Positions 50,301 to 63,387 are shown, counted from the stretch's first letter. The stretch is DNA of 64,000 nucleotides from Lingula anatina (GCF_001039355.2 NW_019775441.1:1-64000); one strand, 5' to 3'. Program-made: numbers and translations. Notes: generated by a model not told the origin, from the letters alone.

Positions 50301-53053
50301 ACCGTTTTCCTTAGAATAGTCTTAAGCGGTATCAGGACAATTCTCCCCGAACAATTCCTCCCCCCCCCCCCGGACGATATCCCCCGAAGAATATATATAT
50401 GTATATACAAATATAAAAAGATATTGCCGTTTATCAGTGCTGAGGTTATTGGTCGTGTCGATATCGTATTGCCTTGTGCCATGTCGATATCATACTGACC
50501 AATTCAAATATTAGTTTTGCATGGAGTACGCAGTAACATAATGGGTTCGATGATATTCATGGGTTATTCAAAAGATGAAGTAACGCACTTCTCTCAGATT
50601 CACCTACTATCCTAGCACCACGACAGGTGTGACAAAAATGGTAGTCCGCTTGGAACCTTACTCTGGGCCTTATTACTTTGTACAGGTGGCATTCGTACCA
50701 TATACTAACCCCCACAGTATGATTAACCCTAACCCGTGCTTATTATATGGGACCATTGACTTTCATTCCTAAGACTAACAATCCTTTCAGACTGGAATAC
50801 CAAGTTTCAATCAATTAATGCTACCAAAGCGGTATCTCGACACTTGCACCAATTAAGTAATCCATTTGAGACAACTTACCAGGTTTACACATTAGACCCT
50901 AGGTGTTATAATGTTCTGTGAAGTATATTTGTTCAATCCTGAATTTATTTAAAACGGCGAGTTTTTAGTTCTTTTTTTAATTATCTGCTTATACACTGAT
51001 GCTCATAAGTTAAGCAACACTTTCTTATTTCTCGAATTTCTCAGCAACCAAAAATTTTATTGAGGCAAAATTTGTACAATAGCTAGATATTTCTCTTATT
51101 TTTACTTTGACTTACTAGACCGTGACATTAGAGTACTATTTACTGTTGGGCACGATAGAATATGCAATGGGGGTGCCACTTGCGAAAAACACAGTTTGGC
51201 CATGCCATCAGGAGTTTCCAGTTTGGCTAGTTTCATGGGCACAATTTGTTATTTTGGACCAACCAATGGTTAGAAGAGGACTCAACGAGGTAATCAGATG
51301 GCAAATAATGGGAAGCCATCGTGCTGGGGTGCCAAAGAGACAGATTGCAAGGCAACAAAAAAGTAGCACCAAGTCAAGTGTCCAAGCTGGTAGCAAAATG
51401 GCGCCAAACTCATCATGTATTGGACAAGCCTCTTTCTGGTAGAATAATATTAACCGACGCAAGGGATGAAGATATCTGGTTCGATTATGCCACCGGGACC
51501 AGTTCATATCAGCCAAACAATGAAAAATTGCCACCGTACCTCATTCAAGAGAGGTGCCCTGGTCAACAATACAGAGACGAAATACCATTGGGGTGCATAA
51601 AATCACACATTCAAGGAAATCCAGAAAGAAAAATCATTTTGGTGCAGGACAATGTGCCCATCCAGAAAGCATGGTCCGTGCAAGACGCGCTGCAACAGCG
51701 CGGTATCCCACATTTGGATTGGCCTGCATATTTACCAATTCTCAATGTAATAGAACATGCTTAGGATATGATTGACAGGGCAGTAAATGAGAGACAACCT
51801 CCAGTTAGAAACATTAGAGAGGTCCAGCAGGCAGTAAATGAACAATGGGACCGGCTCTCAAAGCAAGATTGGCAGAATTTGGTGGCAATTTGCAGGAGAC
51901 AATGTGAAGCTGTTGTTCAAAACCAGGGAAGGCACACCCGATATTTATTGCATGATAGACGATTAATCATCTGTTATCTACAGTCTTCTTTTATTAAAAC
52001 TAATTCTTAGATGATCGAACTTTATTTTTTCATAATTAGCTGTTTTAATCAGCACGTACTTTTTGCTGTGTGAGCATACTTTTTTGACACATAGTTTGGC
52101 ATATTTTAGTACCGTTTGGTTAATAAAGTTATTTTGATTATTACAATAAGCTATGTTGTGTATATATTTAACAGAAATATTCAATTTGAATAAGTTAGTT
52201 ATGAAATATGAAAGAAATATGCATAACCCCACCAACAAATGAAATAATGATCATGATAGAAGAAACTTTTGAAAAAATCGGGGTGTTGCTTTATTTATGA
52301 GCATCAGTGTATGTCTTACTGCTGATGGTAACCCATTCCATTCATACGGTGCCTCGTATACGAAATGTTTCCCCAAATATTTTAAGCCTTGCACAATGAG
52401 GGCTAAGTAATAATTGGCCCTTGGATTTTTTACGTGCGGTTTTGTGTGTATCGGGATACAAGATCACAGAGATAAATATGGCGGAAGTCCATAAAATGTT
52501 TTTCTAGGTAACTTGGACCCAGTAAGGGACACAGATAAATCTGCGACTCTAACAGGATCGATCTAACAGGATCTAACAGGATCGAACCATCTCCAAGGGG
52601 TTTCTCATTAATTGTTTTTAGCTTAGGCAGCTTAGATGTCTGGCAAGCCAACTGAAGCTGCTAAACGATAATTAATTACCCCCTAGCAGCTTCAGTAGGC
52701 GTGACAGACATCTAAGCCGCTTAAGTTGATTGCAATTCAGCGAGAATCCCCTTGGAGATAGATCGATCCACAGTTAGTACGATATTGTCTGGGAATGGTC
52801 CCTCAGAGTCACTTATGTATTGATCGTCTGGTTTTAGGTGGACCTTGACTTCGAAAGCACCTTTTCGGAGTGCAGCGCATCTCCGTGTGCCGTGGCAGGA
52901 ACATGCCGCGGGGACTGTGTGAACAGCGAGGCTGTCTGTATTGGTAAGTTATTTATATTGACACTATAGGTTTATAATGAAGACAAAAACATTTAAACAA
53001 TTTATTTATATATTAGGCGATAAAGAGAGCTTCAAAACGGTAAAGTTAAATAC

Positions 53054-53110
<57 letters not shown>

Positions 53111-54990
53111 CGCTACAAATACTTTCATATTTATGCATATTCCGGTACTGTACTTATGTGTAGTGTTTTTCTAAATATCACGAAGAATTTAAAAATCATG
53201 AAGCATTCACAACAGAACATAGCGCTCGATTTTTCATGGTGGTGACAAGGTTCGTAGCAATTATGGGTCATGTGTAACACTGTTTCAGGATTGCTTATGA
53301 CAAAATATAATATCGACATGAATGAAATAGCGTGGACCAAAATTACGCAATTGTGTCGTTTGGAATTTGTGCAGAATTACGAAGGTGATCCTGGTTATTG
53401 TTGAAAAAAATTCTTCAACGAATCATTTTTCTCAAGTAATCCACCTGTATGACCCTTTGTGTTTGTGTAATGATATCACCAATTAACTTACTTCAGTAGA
53501 TTGCGATAGTTGTGACAAAGCAATGCGACAGTTGTGATCGGTCACATTTGCGTAATGTGTCAACATGACCACATGATCCTATAAGATAATCTTAATACAC
53601 GCGCACGATAATCACGGATTAACATATATTAGAACCCCATCGTTATATTAAACTACCCAGATATGCTCCTTGCATGTAAACACGGCAACATGATATATTT
53701 TTTTCTCACGATTTTTCAAATATTTAGATATTTTACCTGCATCATTATTTGTTTCCGTTTCTGTTATAATTTGTTCAGATACACCTTCTGCAACTGGAGT
53801 GTGTGGACTCGTTTAGGTCTGATCCAATATAATTTTAGCAAGTATCAAAATAAACATGCAGTATTCATTGATTCATTCAATAAAACACATTTAAGTAGAA
53901 TAGCATATTGCTCCTTTCAAATTTATCTTACCCATGGCCTTCAGAATACAATGTGATCTGTAGTATCAATATTGAACAATAGGTGACGCAACGGACTGTG
54001 ACGAAGTTCCACTATTCAATGTGTATCAATGGTCATCAAGTTCAAGTTGGAGCCACGACTCTGGTCAGTTATTTGTAAGTATGGGTAATATTTTATGTTG
54101 ACGTCTTGTGCTATTGATTATNGAATAAGTTAGTTATGAAATATGAAAGAAATATGCATAACCCCACCAACAAATGAAATAATGATCATGATAGAAGAAA
54201 CTTTTGAAAAAATCGGGGTGTTGCTTTATTTATGAGCATCAGTGTATGTCTTACTGCTGATGGTAACCCATTCCATTCATACGGTGCCTCGTATACGAAA
54301 TGTTTCCCCAAATATTTTAAGCCTTGCACAATGAGGGCTAAGTAATAATTGGCCCTTGGATTTTTTACGTGCGGTTTTGTGTGTATCGGGATACAAGATC
54401 ACAGAGATAAATATGGCGGAAGTCCATAAAATGTTTTTCTAGGTAACTTGGACCCAGTAAGGGACACAGATAAATCTGCGACTCTAACAGGATCGATCTA
54501 ACAGGATCTAACAGGATCGAACCATCTCCAAGGGGTTTCTCATTAATTGTTTTTAGCTTAGGCAGCTTAGATGTCTGGCAAGCCAACTGAAGCTGCTAAA
54601 CGATAATTAATTACCCCCTAGCAGCTTCAGTAGGCGTGACAGACATCTAAGCCGCTTAAGTTGATTGCAATTCAGCGAGAATCCCCTTGGAGATAGATCG
54701 ATCCACAGTTAGTACGATATTGTCTGGGAATGGTCCCTCAGAGTCACTTATGTATTGATCGTCTGGTTTTAGGTGGACCTTGACTTCGAAAGCACCTTTT
54801 CGGAGTGCAGCGCATCTCCGTGTGCCGTGGCAGGAACATGCCGCGGGGACTGTGTGAACAGCGAGGCTGTCTGTATTGGTAAGTTATTTATATTGACACT
54901 ATAGGTTTATAATGAAGACAAAAACATTTAAACAATTTATTTATATATTAGGCGATAAAGAGAGCTTCAAAACGGTAAAGTTAAATACTT

Positions 54991-55021
<31 letters not shown>

Positions 55022-58000
55022 ACAAATACTTTCATATTTATGCATAGCCCGGTACTGTACTTATGTGTAGTGTTTTTCTAAATATCACGAAGAATTTAAA
55101 AATCATGAAGCATTCACAACAGAACATAGCGCTCGATTTTTCATGGTGGTGACAAGGTTCGTAGCAATTATGGGTCATGTGTAACACTGTTTCAGGATTG
55201 CTTATGACAAAATATAATATCGACATGAATGAAATAGCGTGGACCAAAATTACGCAATTGTGTCGTTTGGAATTTGTGCAGAATTACGAAGGTGATCCTG
55301 GTTATTGTTGAAAAAAATTCTTCAACGAATCATTTTTCTCAAGTAATCCACCTGTATGACCCTTTGTGTTTGTGTAATGATATCACCAATTAACTTACTT
55401 CAGTAGATTGCGATAGTTGTGACAAAGCAATGCGACAGTTGTGATCGGTCACATTTGCGTAATGTGTCAACATGACCACATGATCCTATAAGATAATCTT
55501 AATACACGCGCACGATAATCACGGATTAACATATATTAGAACCCCATCGTTATATTAAACTACCCAGATATGCTCCTTGCATGTAAACACGGCAACATGA
55601 TATATTTTTTTCTCACGATTTTTCAAATATTTAGATATTTTACCTGCATCATTATTTGTTTCCGTTTCTGTTATAATTTGTTCAGATACACCTTCTGCAA
55701 CTGGAGTGTGTGGACTCGTTTAGGTCTGATCCAATATAATTTTAGCAAGTATCAAAATAAACATGCAGTATTCATTGATTCATTCAATAAAACACATTTA
55801 AGTAGAATAGCATATTGCTCCTTTCAAATTTATCTTACCCATGGCCTTCAGAATACAATGTGATCTGTAGTATCAATATTGAACAATAGGTGACGCAACG
55901 GACTGTGACGAAGTTCCACTATTCAATGTGTATCAATGGTCATCAAGTTCAAGTTGGAGCCACGACTCTGGTCAGTTATTTGTAAGTATGGGTAATATTT
56001 TATGTTGACGTCTTGTGCTATTGATTATCAATTGATTGTAATGGAATGGTATTAATTCAGAAAATATTAGCACTGTTGCTGTCAAAGATTATTGATCAAA
56101 AGAGTACACATGGAGAAAAGCGTGCTAAAATCTATTAAACCAATAATTTTCATCTCTCATTATAAACACTTTAGGTATGTGCAATTCTAGGCTAACATTA
56201 TAGGCTAATGCAAAACCCAAATAATTATATCTCAGCCATTTAATATGGGATTCTGATTTTCGAAATTCAAATAGTTTCACGAATGTTTTCATAACGTTTT
56301 GCATTTCAACTTTGGTAGATGTCAATTGTTGCTCCATTACTATGCTAAACGTTGCAGCGCCATTCTCACATATGCCATAAGTTTGAATAGTTTTCATTTT
56401 GAGACATGGGTGCTCTATTCCAGACTGTTTCTTACACCAAAGAAAGTGCCACTAGCGGTTTATATGTACAATGGGTGGGCACCTTGAGAACGTCATACAA
56501 CTGCGGAGGCTGTAGCGCACAGTATTACTTCACCATTGACAACGCAGAGTGTTCCAACCCCTACGCCATCGACTGGTCCGAATACCATCCTAATGGCAGA
56601 GATTTTCACAAATTTGCCAACTGTACGTCTTGGTAGCCTTCGTTCACCTTTACCCTCTCACATTCCCCTCTAATTTTAACTGTACCTTTATGTGATATTT
56701 CAGCTGGTACGTAATGCTGTTTCTACCGGTATTCACATATTAAAAATCACGTTAATTAATGCTCCTGATACACCCGTCTTGCGCCTGCTTGGAGAAAGAA
56801 TTTTGGTCCACTCTAAAAAATACATGCATGTTATTAAGCAAAAGCTACGATTTTTTAATTTAATTATGACTGCGAGCGCAAGCCCGATACATCAAGGCTT
56901 TAAACAAATCCTACATCTCTCTTGTTACAGTTTCTAAGATTTAACAAGTTTTTAATTAATTAATTAATTAATTAATTAATTTTTTTGTGAATACTGCCTC
57001 AGTGGCGGAGAAACTGAACGCTTGTATTTTCATTCATTTAAGTCTTTGGCATATGCAACGGCATCGGGGCAGGAACGAAGAGCATAGGCATGAATGTACG
57101 ATCCCTAAGTGGCAGTACCGAGAATCACGCGGGATGGAACGCAAGAAGTCGAGTCATCATTGCAGAAGTTGAAGGCAGCCCCGGCACAGGTAGGTGTTCG
57201 TAGAGTGTACAAAATGACTCGGATGACATGGTGATTTTTCAGTCATTATGTTGTAAAATATATAACTTTGTGTTCATGCAGAAACCATCCTAAGTACTGT
57301 TATATACATGAATAGGTCAGTAGTTGTTGCCATGCAGCCTATGCATTTCCTCACTGTGGCTCACTCCATTAAAACTAAATGATATTGCCATCGTCAACTC
57401 CAGAAACGTACAAAAAAAAAAAAAAAAAAAAAAAAAAACTGACCAACTCAGTGTAAGAAAAGCAAGAATGGAAAGAATGATGAAACGATTATGTATCTAA
57501 AATCCGACATTTCTGAACTGGGCTCATGTGAGAACTGGCGAGGATTGTAAATCAACTTCTAAATGCTACGCTTATGCTTCAGTTGGGCCGCTGCTCAGTT
57601 TTGTTTTCCTGTTATATTTGGAAGTCTCGACAGGATGGCGAATCTTCGGCCATTTCAGTTGATGAGAATCATGTAGAATTTCAGTTTTCAGGGTTTTCAG
57701 CAATTGTGGCTGTGGAAAAATTGGGAGGTGCTACTGAGCAGGAGCACTTTTCAGTTACATCAGTCGGTAGCACGGGAAGGAGGAGATGGGGAGGGAATGG
57801 GTGTAAAGGCAGTTAATGGTTAAACTCACTTATTCTTGTGTGCCTGGTTGACGAATGTTTCATTTATATGTAATACTACATATACAGTGTATACGTGGAT
57901 GAAGGGTAACATAAACAGGTAAAGCTAATATATGGCCATGGTTATTTTATTATTCCAGCCACCTGTGACTCACTGACTGCCTTCAACATTCAGCATTTTG

Positions 58001-60635
58001 CCACCGATTACTACGCCGGAACAAGAAGTGAAAATGCTCACTGGGTAAGTGATGTTATGGAAAGAGTAAACGCTCCGAGTATATATATTTTCTTGTAGTG
58101 GTATGTCCATTCTAAAACTGACAAGGAATATGTTATACGTAATGTAACGAAACTGGCTTTGGCCAATTTTCATAAGCAAATTTAGCCTTAAAGTTCTTAA
58201 ATTTCTGAACCGTGACTGCTCGCACTCTCACTGTTGTCTTCATGTAGACAAACTCGTACGTGAAGCGTGCCGGGGACACCTCCCTGCGCCTGCGCTTTAG
58301 CGGCAATCTCTATGAGCACGGCAACGGCCACTGCTCTCGGTGGTACTTCAAGTTCAACGGAGCAGAGTGCTCAAATCCTGGAACTCTGGAATTTGCCTTT
58401 TACCTCGACGGGGATTCCGGAGCCAATACGCACAGAGGGTTTGCGTGTATGTACATGCATGTATATATCTACCTACCTGTCTGTCTGTCTGTATGTCTGT
58501 CTGTCTGTCTGTCAGTGTGTTTGTCCCTTCATCCTTTATTTCATTCACAACCTTGCAAGCATATAAACCAATGCAATGTTCAGCAATATTTTTGTTAAGT
58601 GGAACATAGAATGTTCTTTGAATGGCAGTTATATGAACTGTCACCTCACTGTATTTGATAATAATCAAAGCTGTTGGGCTGTGCTCCATTAACGAAAGTG
58701 TTTTGTACTGTTTCATACAACATTCTTTTTAAAAAAATTATACTCTGTTAGAAATTGAGAAAATATATCACATAAGAAATCTGTTTTAATTTTCCACAGT
58801 TGACGCTATCTGCAATGGAATATCGGCAGGGACAATCTCAATCACACTTCATGTGGGAACATGCAGATCAGGCCATGGTGTCAACAACCCTCACACTGGT
58901 TGGAACATGAAGACACATCTGATAGTAGAGGAGACCAGGCTGGGGCAAGATATCAGTGCAGGTCAGTGAAATATATATGTAGCAGTAGCAGTAGGAACTG
59001 TAGTACTAGCAATACATTGTGGTAGTAGTTGTAGCAGCAGCAGCAGTAGGAGTAGCAGTAAAAAAGGTAGTATTAGGAGGTCTACATGTATATGTAGTAG
59101 TAATCGCTCTGGAAAGCATGGTGTTGAACAGATGATCTCGGCAGTCCTTCAAGCCGTCTTCCTGGGTTTCCGACGCGCTACTAATATGTCGAACTTGTCA
59201 AAACACTCACAAAAGCCTTGCGATCAGCGACCATCTCAAAAGGTGTCATCAGGTCATATTGAAGTCACACGATTTAAGTCATTGTCAAATGCGTCCGTTG
59301 ACGAGATTAGAGTCGGCCAATTTAAGACCTCCTTCCAAGTGGTTACACCCCTGTATAAGCAGAGTGTTTATATTATAAGATACTGAATGTTAATGCTATT
59401 GTAATACTAAAATTCAGTGTACTGTATTTAATCACACATTGGCGGTTACAACGTGGGACACACAGCAAGATTGGTGTTTTTTTTTCAGTTCTGGGAACCG
59501 ACGGGTCATTGGTTCGCCTGCCCATATTCAACCGTGTTCAGTCTTATTGGTACAATATTTATAACGGAGATGATACCAACTCCAACCTTGTGGTAACGTA
59601 TATACTACTGCATCAGTAAATATATCATATAAATCAGAGTGAAGGGTGTACGTGAATATTACGCTCAATTCTCCATTGTGAGTTTTGCTGCACTTGTGTA
59701 TCTTTGTGCAAGTCTATCCTCGTGCTTAATACTGTATGTTTTTGATCCCTATTTTATGTATTAGGCTACATGTGTGCTTAATCATTTCAGTCGGTGTCGT
59801 ACACCAAGAAGTCAGCGGTCAGTTCCCTCCATGTCGTGTGGTCCCTTAACCTAAGGGTGTATATCGACGGACATTGTGCCCGCTGGTACGTCGCGTTCAA
59901 TGGAGCAGAATGTTCTGACCCCGGGAATATAGAGAGCGTCTTATACGAAGATGACATCAGTGGCAACTCAAATTCAAACTGGCACCAACCGGGCACGGGT
60001 AAGTTAATTCAGAGGGAAAGGTATGCAATTTACCTGTAGCTTATGTGGTCTATGAAGCTACGTTGGTGCAAACGTAACGTGTAAATTTGCAGGGCTTATA
60101 CACTACGCTGTTTATGCTCTAACTATAGCCTGGGAAACATTTACCACGATTTTATCTTGTGTTATACACCAATTTATTTATTTATTATTAGTCAAGTAAA
60201 TAGAAATGAAAATATTTTTGAAATCTTATGTTCGTGTTGTTTTGTTTTATAACGTGGCACACTTGGCAATATGGTGACCTTGCGACTCCAGTCTGGCTTT
60301 TCTGCATGGAATTGACTACAAACATTATGTTTTGGTATATTACAAAAATCTTACGACCGCGATTATGGAGGATGGATAATGAAAAAAATACGGTTCCTTA
60401 TGTAAGATCACATTTTTATGTATGGAAAAACATATAAACACTACACAGAACCATAAAGAAACTATAATGTCCTACTCTATTTCCAGTCGAAGGTATCTGC
60501 CATGGTTTGAGTGCCGGGAGTATCACCGTCAGTCTAGCTGTTGGGAACTGTGGTGGCTACAGCCCTGGCGATGCTTTTACTGGCTGGGAATCTGGTTCCT
60601 TCGCAATAGTAGAAGAGGTTTTTATGGGGGCATAA
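46889..60635 (+). CDS. Secreted PAN-domain protein with three CTHRC1-type domains (11 exons, 602 aa)
   Basis: Exons: 46889-47245, 52838-52943, 53983-54074, 56424-56622, 57043-57189, 57959-58044, 58248-58446, 58800-58961, 59489-59592, 59791-59998, 60487-60635 (1809 nt, all phases agree). A signal peptide (MKMGYGLLVTVTSLLLSSLA) is followed by a PAN/apple-like domain (LECILTCTRHSLC, then KTCYLVDG; to residue 119) and a Cys-rich, faintly EGF-like linker (120-154). Three copies of the CTHRC1 C-terminal domain follow (155-300, 301-449, 450-602). Each has a CxRWYxxFNGAECS-like half and an ICxGIxAG...GW half. There is no collagen repeat. The CTHRC1 family is extracellular and linked to matrix and Wnt signalling in vertebrates; a role here (adhesion, matrix, ligand) is only inference. 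Exons 2 and 3 appear a second time at 54773-54878 and 55890-55981, probably by misassembly. If real, they would add 66 residues in frame. Confidence 0.88.
47340..47383. repeat. (GA)n microsatellite
   Basis: A long GA run lies about 95 bp after the signal-peptide/PAN exon, in the first intron. Confidence 0.95.
48646..50027. repeat. Contig end A: near-identical to 50029-52717 without the transposon
   Basis: This 1.38-kb stretch ends at an N (50028) and is repeated from 50029. Differences are small: a 10-base indel near 48745, a different poly-C length, and scattered substitutions. The second copy also contains a 1.3-kb transposon missing here. This is the pattern of two alleles left side by side at a contig join. 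Confidence 0.88.
50994..52309 (+). mobile_element. Tc1/mariner-type DNA transposon, 1316 bp, with TA target duplication
   Basis: The 27-bp terminal inverted repeats (starting CACTGATGCTCATAA; 25 of 27 positions match) are flanked by TA on both sides (50992-50993, 52310-52311). The same locus without the element is present at 49613-49627, where a single TA (49620-49621) marks the empty site. Size, ends, TA duplication and the internal transposase relic all fit Tc1/mariner. It sits in intron 1 of the PAN-CTHRC1 gene. Confidence 0.93.
51261..51960 (+). pseudogene. Broken Tc1-like transposase
   Basis: Fragments in shifting frames read EVIRWQIMGSHRAGVPKRQI (N-terminal helix-turn-helix), LVAKWRQTHHVLDKPLSGR, IILVQDNVPIQKA (second catalytic Asp, DN motif) and LDWPAYLPILNVIEHA (glutamate region of a DD34E triad). 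A stop replaces the usual Trp after IEHA, then DMIDRAVNERQPPVRNIREV and related C-terminal sequence follows. The stretch that should hold the first catalytic Asp is missing, and the total is about a third short of a usual 340-aa transposase. The element cannot move itself. Confidence 0.85.
52188..54121. repeat. Contig end B: near-identical to 54123-56028, includes exons 2 and 3
   Basis: From 52188, inside the transposon 3' end, to the N at 54122 this sequence recurs at 54123-56028. The main differences are the length of a (CA)n tract (53056-53111 versus 54991-55018) and a few bases. Exons 52838-52943 and 53983-54074 therefore appear twice with no coding change seen. It looks like an unmerged contig overlap rather than gene duplication. 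Confidence 0.88.
52552..52796. mobile_element. Foldback MITE, family A, in PAN-CTHRC1 intron 1
   Basis: The arms CATCTCCAAGGGGTTTCTC and GAGAATCCCCTTGGAGATAG are inverted, and the inner TTAGATGTCTGGCA and GACAGACATCTAAG are mirrored. It belongs to the family of 3931-4173. Copies of this same insertion appear at about 49860-50027 (cut by the N) and about 54485-54732 because of the contig overlaps. It ends about 40 bp before exon 2. Confidence 0.75.
54123..56028. repeat. Contig start C: second copy of 52188-54121
   Basis: Begins right after the N at 54122, inside the Tc1/mariner 3' end, and repeats exon 2 (54773-54878) and exon 3 (55890-55981) of the PAN-CTHRC1 gene. The unique sequence that continues into exon 4 is joined to this copy, so it is the one physically linked to the rest of the gene. 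Confidence 0.88.
58980..59075. repeat. Imperfect AGC/AGT trinucleotide tract
   Basis: GTAGCAGTAGCAGTAGG-type triplets with interruptions lie in the intron after exon 8 of the PAN-CTHRC1 gene, starting within about 20 bp of the donor. Confidence 0.8.
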
Positions 60636-61746
60636 TTGATGGATATGGGAGAGAACACACTGGAATTCTCATTCAGTGGGATTTTGAACTGGACCTAGCT
60701 ACATGTATATGTATATATATATTAACAGAGGGGAAAATTTGGACACATTTTGACTTGTGCACAGCACAATCTGTGACAATATGGCACCAAGACTCCCAGG
60801 GTGTCCGTAATTTCAGAACAACCGCACAAGTTGTATAGTTTTTCAATAGGAGGATTCTTGGATTATGTTTAAAATCATATATCTTAAAAGATAAAAACCA
60901 CAGCATTCGGGGGCATGGTGTTGACTGCTGCTATTATTCTATAGGATCAAAACTTATATGGAAAGCGCTAAATATAGAAAATACCATGCATAAAAACACA
61001 AGATAATAATGTTATTAATTACGAACTTACAGTAAATGGATATATGCAGTATATGTTTTAAAACTAACACCTTACTCGTGAGGAGTAAACCGAATTGAGA
61101 CGCATTAAACGCATCAAAGTTTCTATATATTGATTTTTGGAACGATTTCCTCTAAGCTACTTTGTACAACTGACCGAACACAGAAAAAGGGATTAAAACT
61201 TCCATGAGCGCATTATGTAACATGTGTATAGATTCCTTCTCAGTCAATTTTTTCTGAATATTAATGAATGTATAAACAATAGACGCTGGGATGGTTATGT
61301 CACCACATAAAATATGCATTATAGGCACACAGATTCAGTTGATGTATTGGTATGTAGGGCAAATTGTACCGTTAATTTCTGTTGCAAATATAATGTTTTA
61401 TTCATTGACTTGCAAAGTACTTTGTTAAATGTTGAACAAAATTCGCGCTCTGATGACGACCACCCTATTTGAACCAGTCTAGCCGTCTCTTATAATATCG
61501 ATTGGATTGGGTACCTTTAATTATTGTTATTGTAAAAAGATATGACACAAAACGCTGAGCGGATATACCGACGAGTCGTGTGTGTTGGATTCTGGCGCAT
61601 GCCTGATAAAAATCTTCAATTTTCGAACGGTCCTTGATTAACCATCCCTTAAAGTGGGAGCCTTCTCCTGTGCACCGCGGTCCCATCAGCTAAAGGGCGA
61701 CGTGTAGATACCACAAAACCGTTGCAGTTGTAGGTCGCCAAACAAA
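60636..61746. other. Intergenic spacer between the tandem PAN-CTHRC1 paralogues
   Basis: This holds the 3' UTR of the first gene and the promoter of the second. No further exon seen. The 24 bases before the second start codon closely match those before the first (TGCAGTT, AGGTCGCC, AAC), so the leader was duplicated with the gene. Confidence 0.55.
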
Positions 61747-63326
61747 ATGAAGATGGGATATGGAATAATCGTAATTGTAGCCAGTCTCCTCCTGTCATCG
61801 CTGTCGTTTGTCACAGCTACCGAGACCGTTGACATCTGTTCAACGAACTTGGCCGATGGGAACACGTACAACGTCTCATTTGTGTCCGCAGACTACGAGC
61901 CGGCATTTGCTATGGACGCGGTGGAAAGCCGCAGCAATCTCGAATGCATTTTGATTTGTAAAAGGCAATCTCGTTGCAGATCGGCATATTACGACAAAGG
62001 AAACAAGACGTGTCATCTGGTTGATGTATCGCAGTCGACCACTGGCTATACCACTGCCTCCGCCCAGGCTGCAGGATGTGTGACCAATGTCGCGCCGAGT
62101 ATTGTAAGTACATGTTCAGGCCTTAGTTTCACAAGAAAAAAAACTTAAGTCAGTTACCTAGCTTAGTTGACTAGGATTTCCATGAGAGTGCTGTTACACT
62201 TCTCCTGATAGGGTATGATGTGACAATGTAATCTTGGTAATTAAGTTCTTAGCCAGGGAACCTGACTTGAGTTTTTTTGTGAAACCGGGGTTAGTTTGTA
62301 ATAAAACAGAAATACCTTTTCACTATTTTCTCGTGACCTAGGTGCTCTTTTCGACATAGGAACTCGTGGGTGAGTATTGCCTCTGTTGTATGCTTGCTCA
62401 TTTTTCAGCATGTAGAGCAAAAACAAACAAACAAACAAAAAAAATTAATCAACCCCTCGGATACTTGAGTGAATACATTTTTGCTAAACTTTAATGCAGA
62501 ATGCAAGTTGTTCCTTATTACTGAAATGTATGTTGGGTGAGTTTTGGGATCGCCTACAGTTACGATGCACATTTGAAAGTCTTGGAGGAGTCTGTCCAAA
62601 AACAAATGTACATTAAAGTAACAATCCATAAGAAAGATGTCATAAAGCTACATGTATCTTGTAAGGTTGTTAATGCGCGTTGCCAACCATTCTTTTCCCC
62701 CTCAAAATAATCAATATGCCAAATGAAGTTATAGATCTAGTGCGTCTCCGACCACTTGACTGTGAACGCCATTTACATCCAGATCTATCGTAAAGGGCAC
62801 ATTTAAAACTCCAAATCTACATAGCACTGATTTGTTTTTTGGGAAGTTTCTATCTTTAGTTAGGCAAATTTACTGATGATCTATACCGTTCCAACTATTT
62901 TTTTTTTTTATTCATCTAAGATATATAATGAAATGTGCAATAAAGAATCATTGCAAGGTTTTATATTTGGAAACCTGACTATTTGATATCCATAATTATC
63001 ATGATATATAACAATATCAAAAATAAAAATAATGCCCGAAAACAACTGAAATCAATACAAAGAAAGAAAAAGATACCCCCAGTAGATTTAGAGCCTTAAT
63101 TGAAATTGTTCGGGAATCAAGCTTTCATTTCTGATGTTACCTCTCTTACTGGCGTCCTGGCTCGTCTTAAATCAATTGATTCAATTAACGTCATTTGCAC
63201 AAGTCGACATATATTACAGGCATGTGGATTAATTTATTGTTTACACGCATTGATTTGGGTTAGGTAAGAAGATTATTATCTTAAGACATATCCCCAGCTT
63301 CTCCTTTCCAACGACAGTATCTGTCC

Positions 63327-63387
<61 letters not shown>

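Noticed and set aside
53663-53956. 97-codon open frame, present again at 55570
   Set aside because: The identical second copy comes from the contig overlap, not from conservation. Composition is low-complexity and hydrophobic without a recognisable domain, and it ends in the intron just before exon 3.
59132-59386. Possible exon in the PAN-CTHRC1 intron (84 codons)
   Set aside because: It has no cysteine pattern like the neighbouring exons and would break the regular three-exon cassette. Part of it (GCCGTCTTCCTGGG) resembles the family E repeat.
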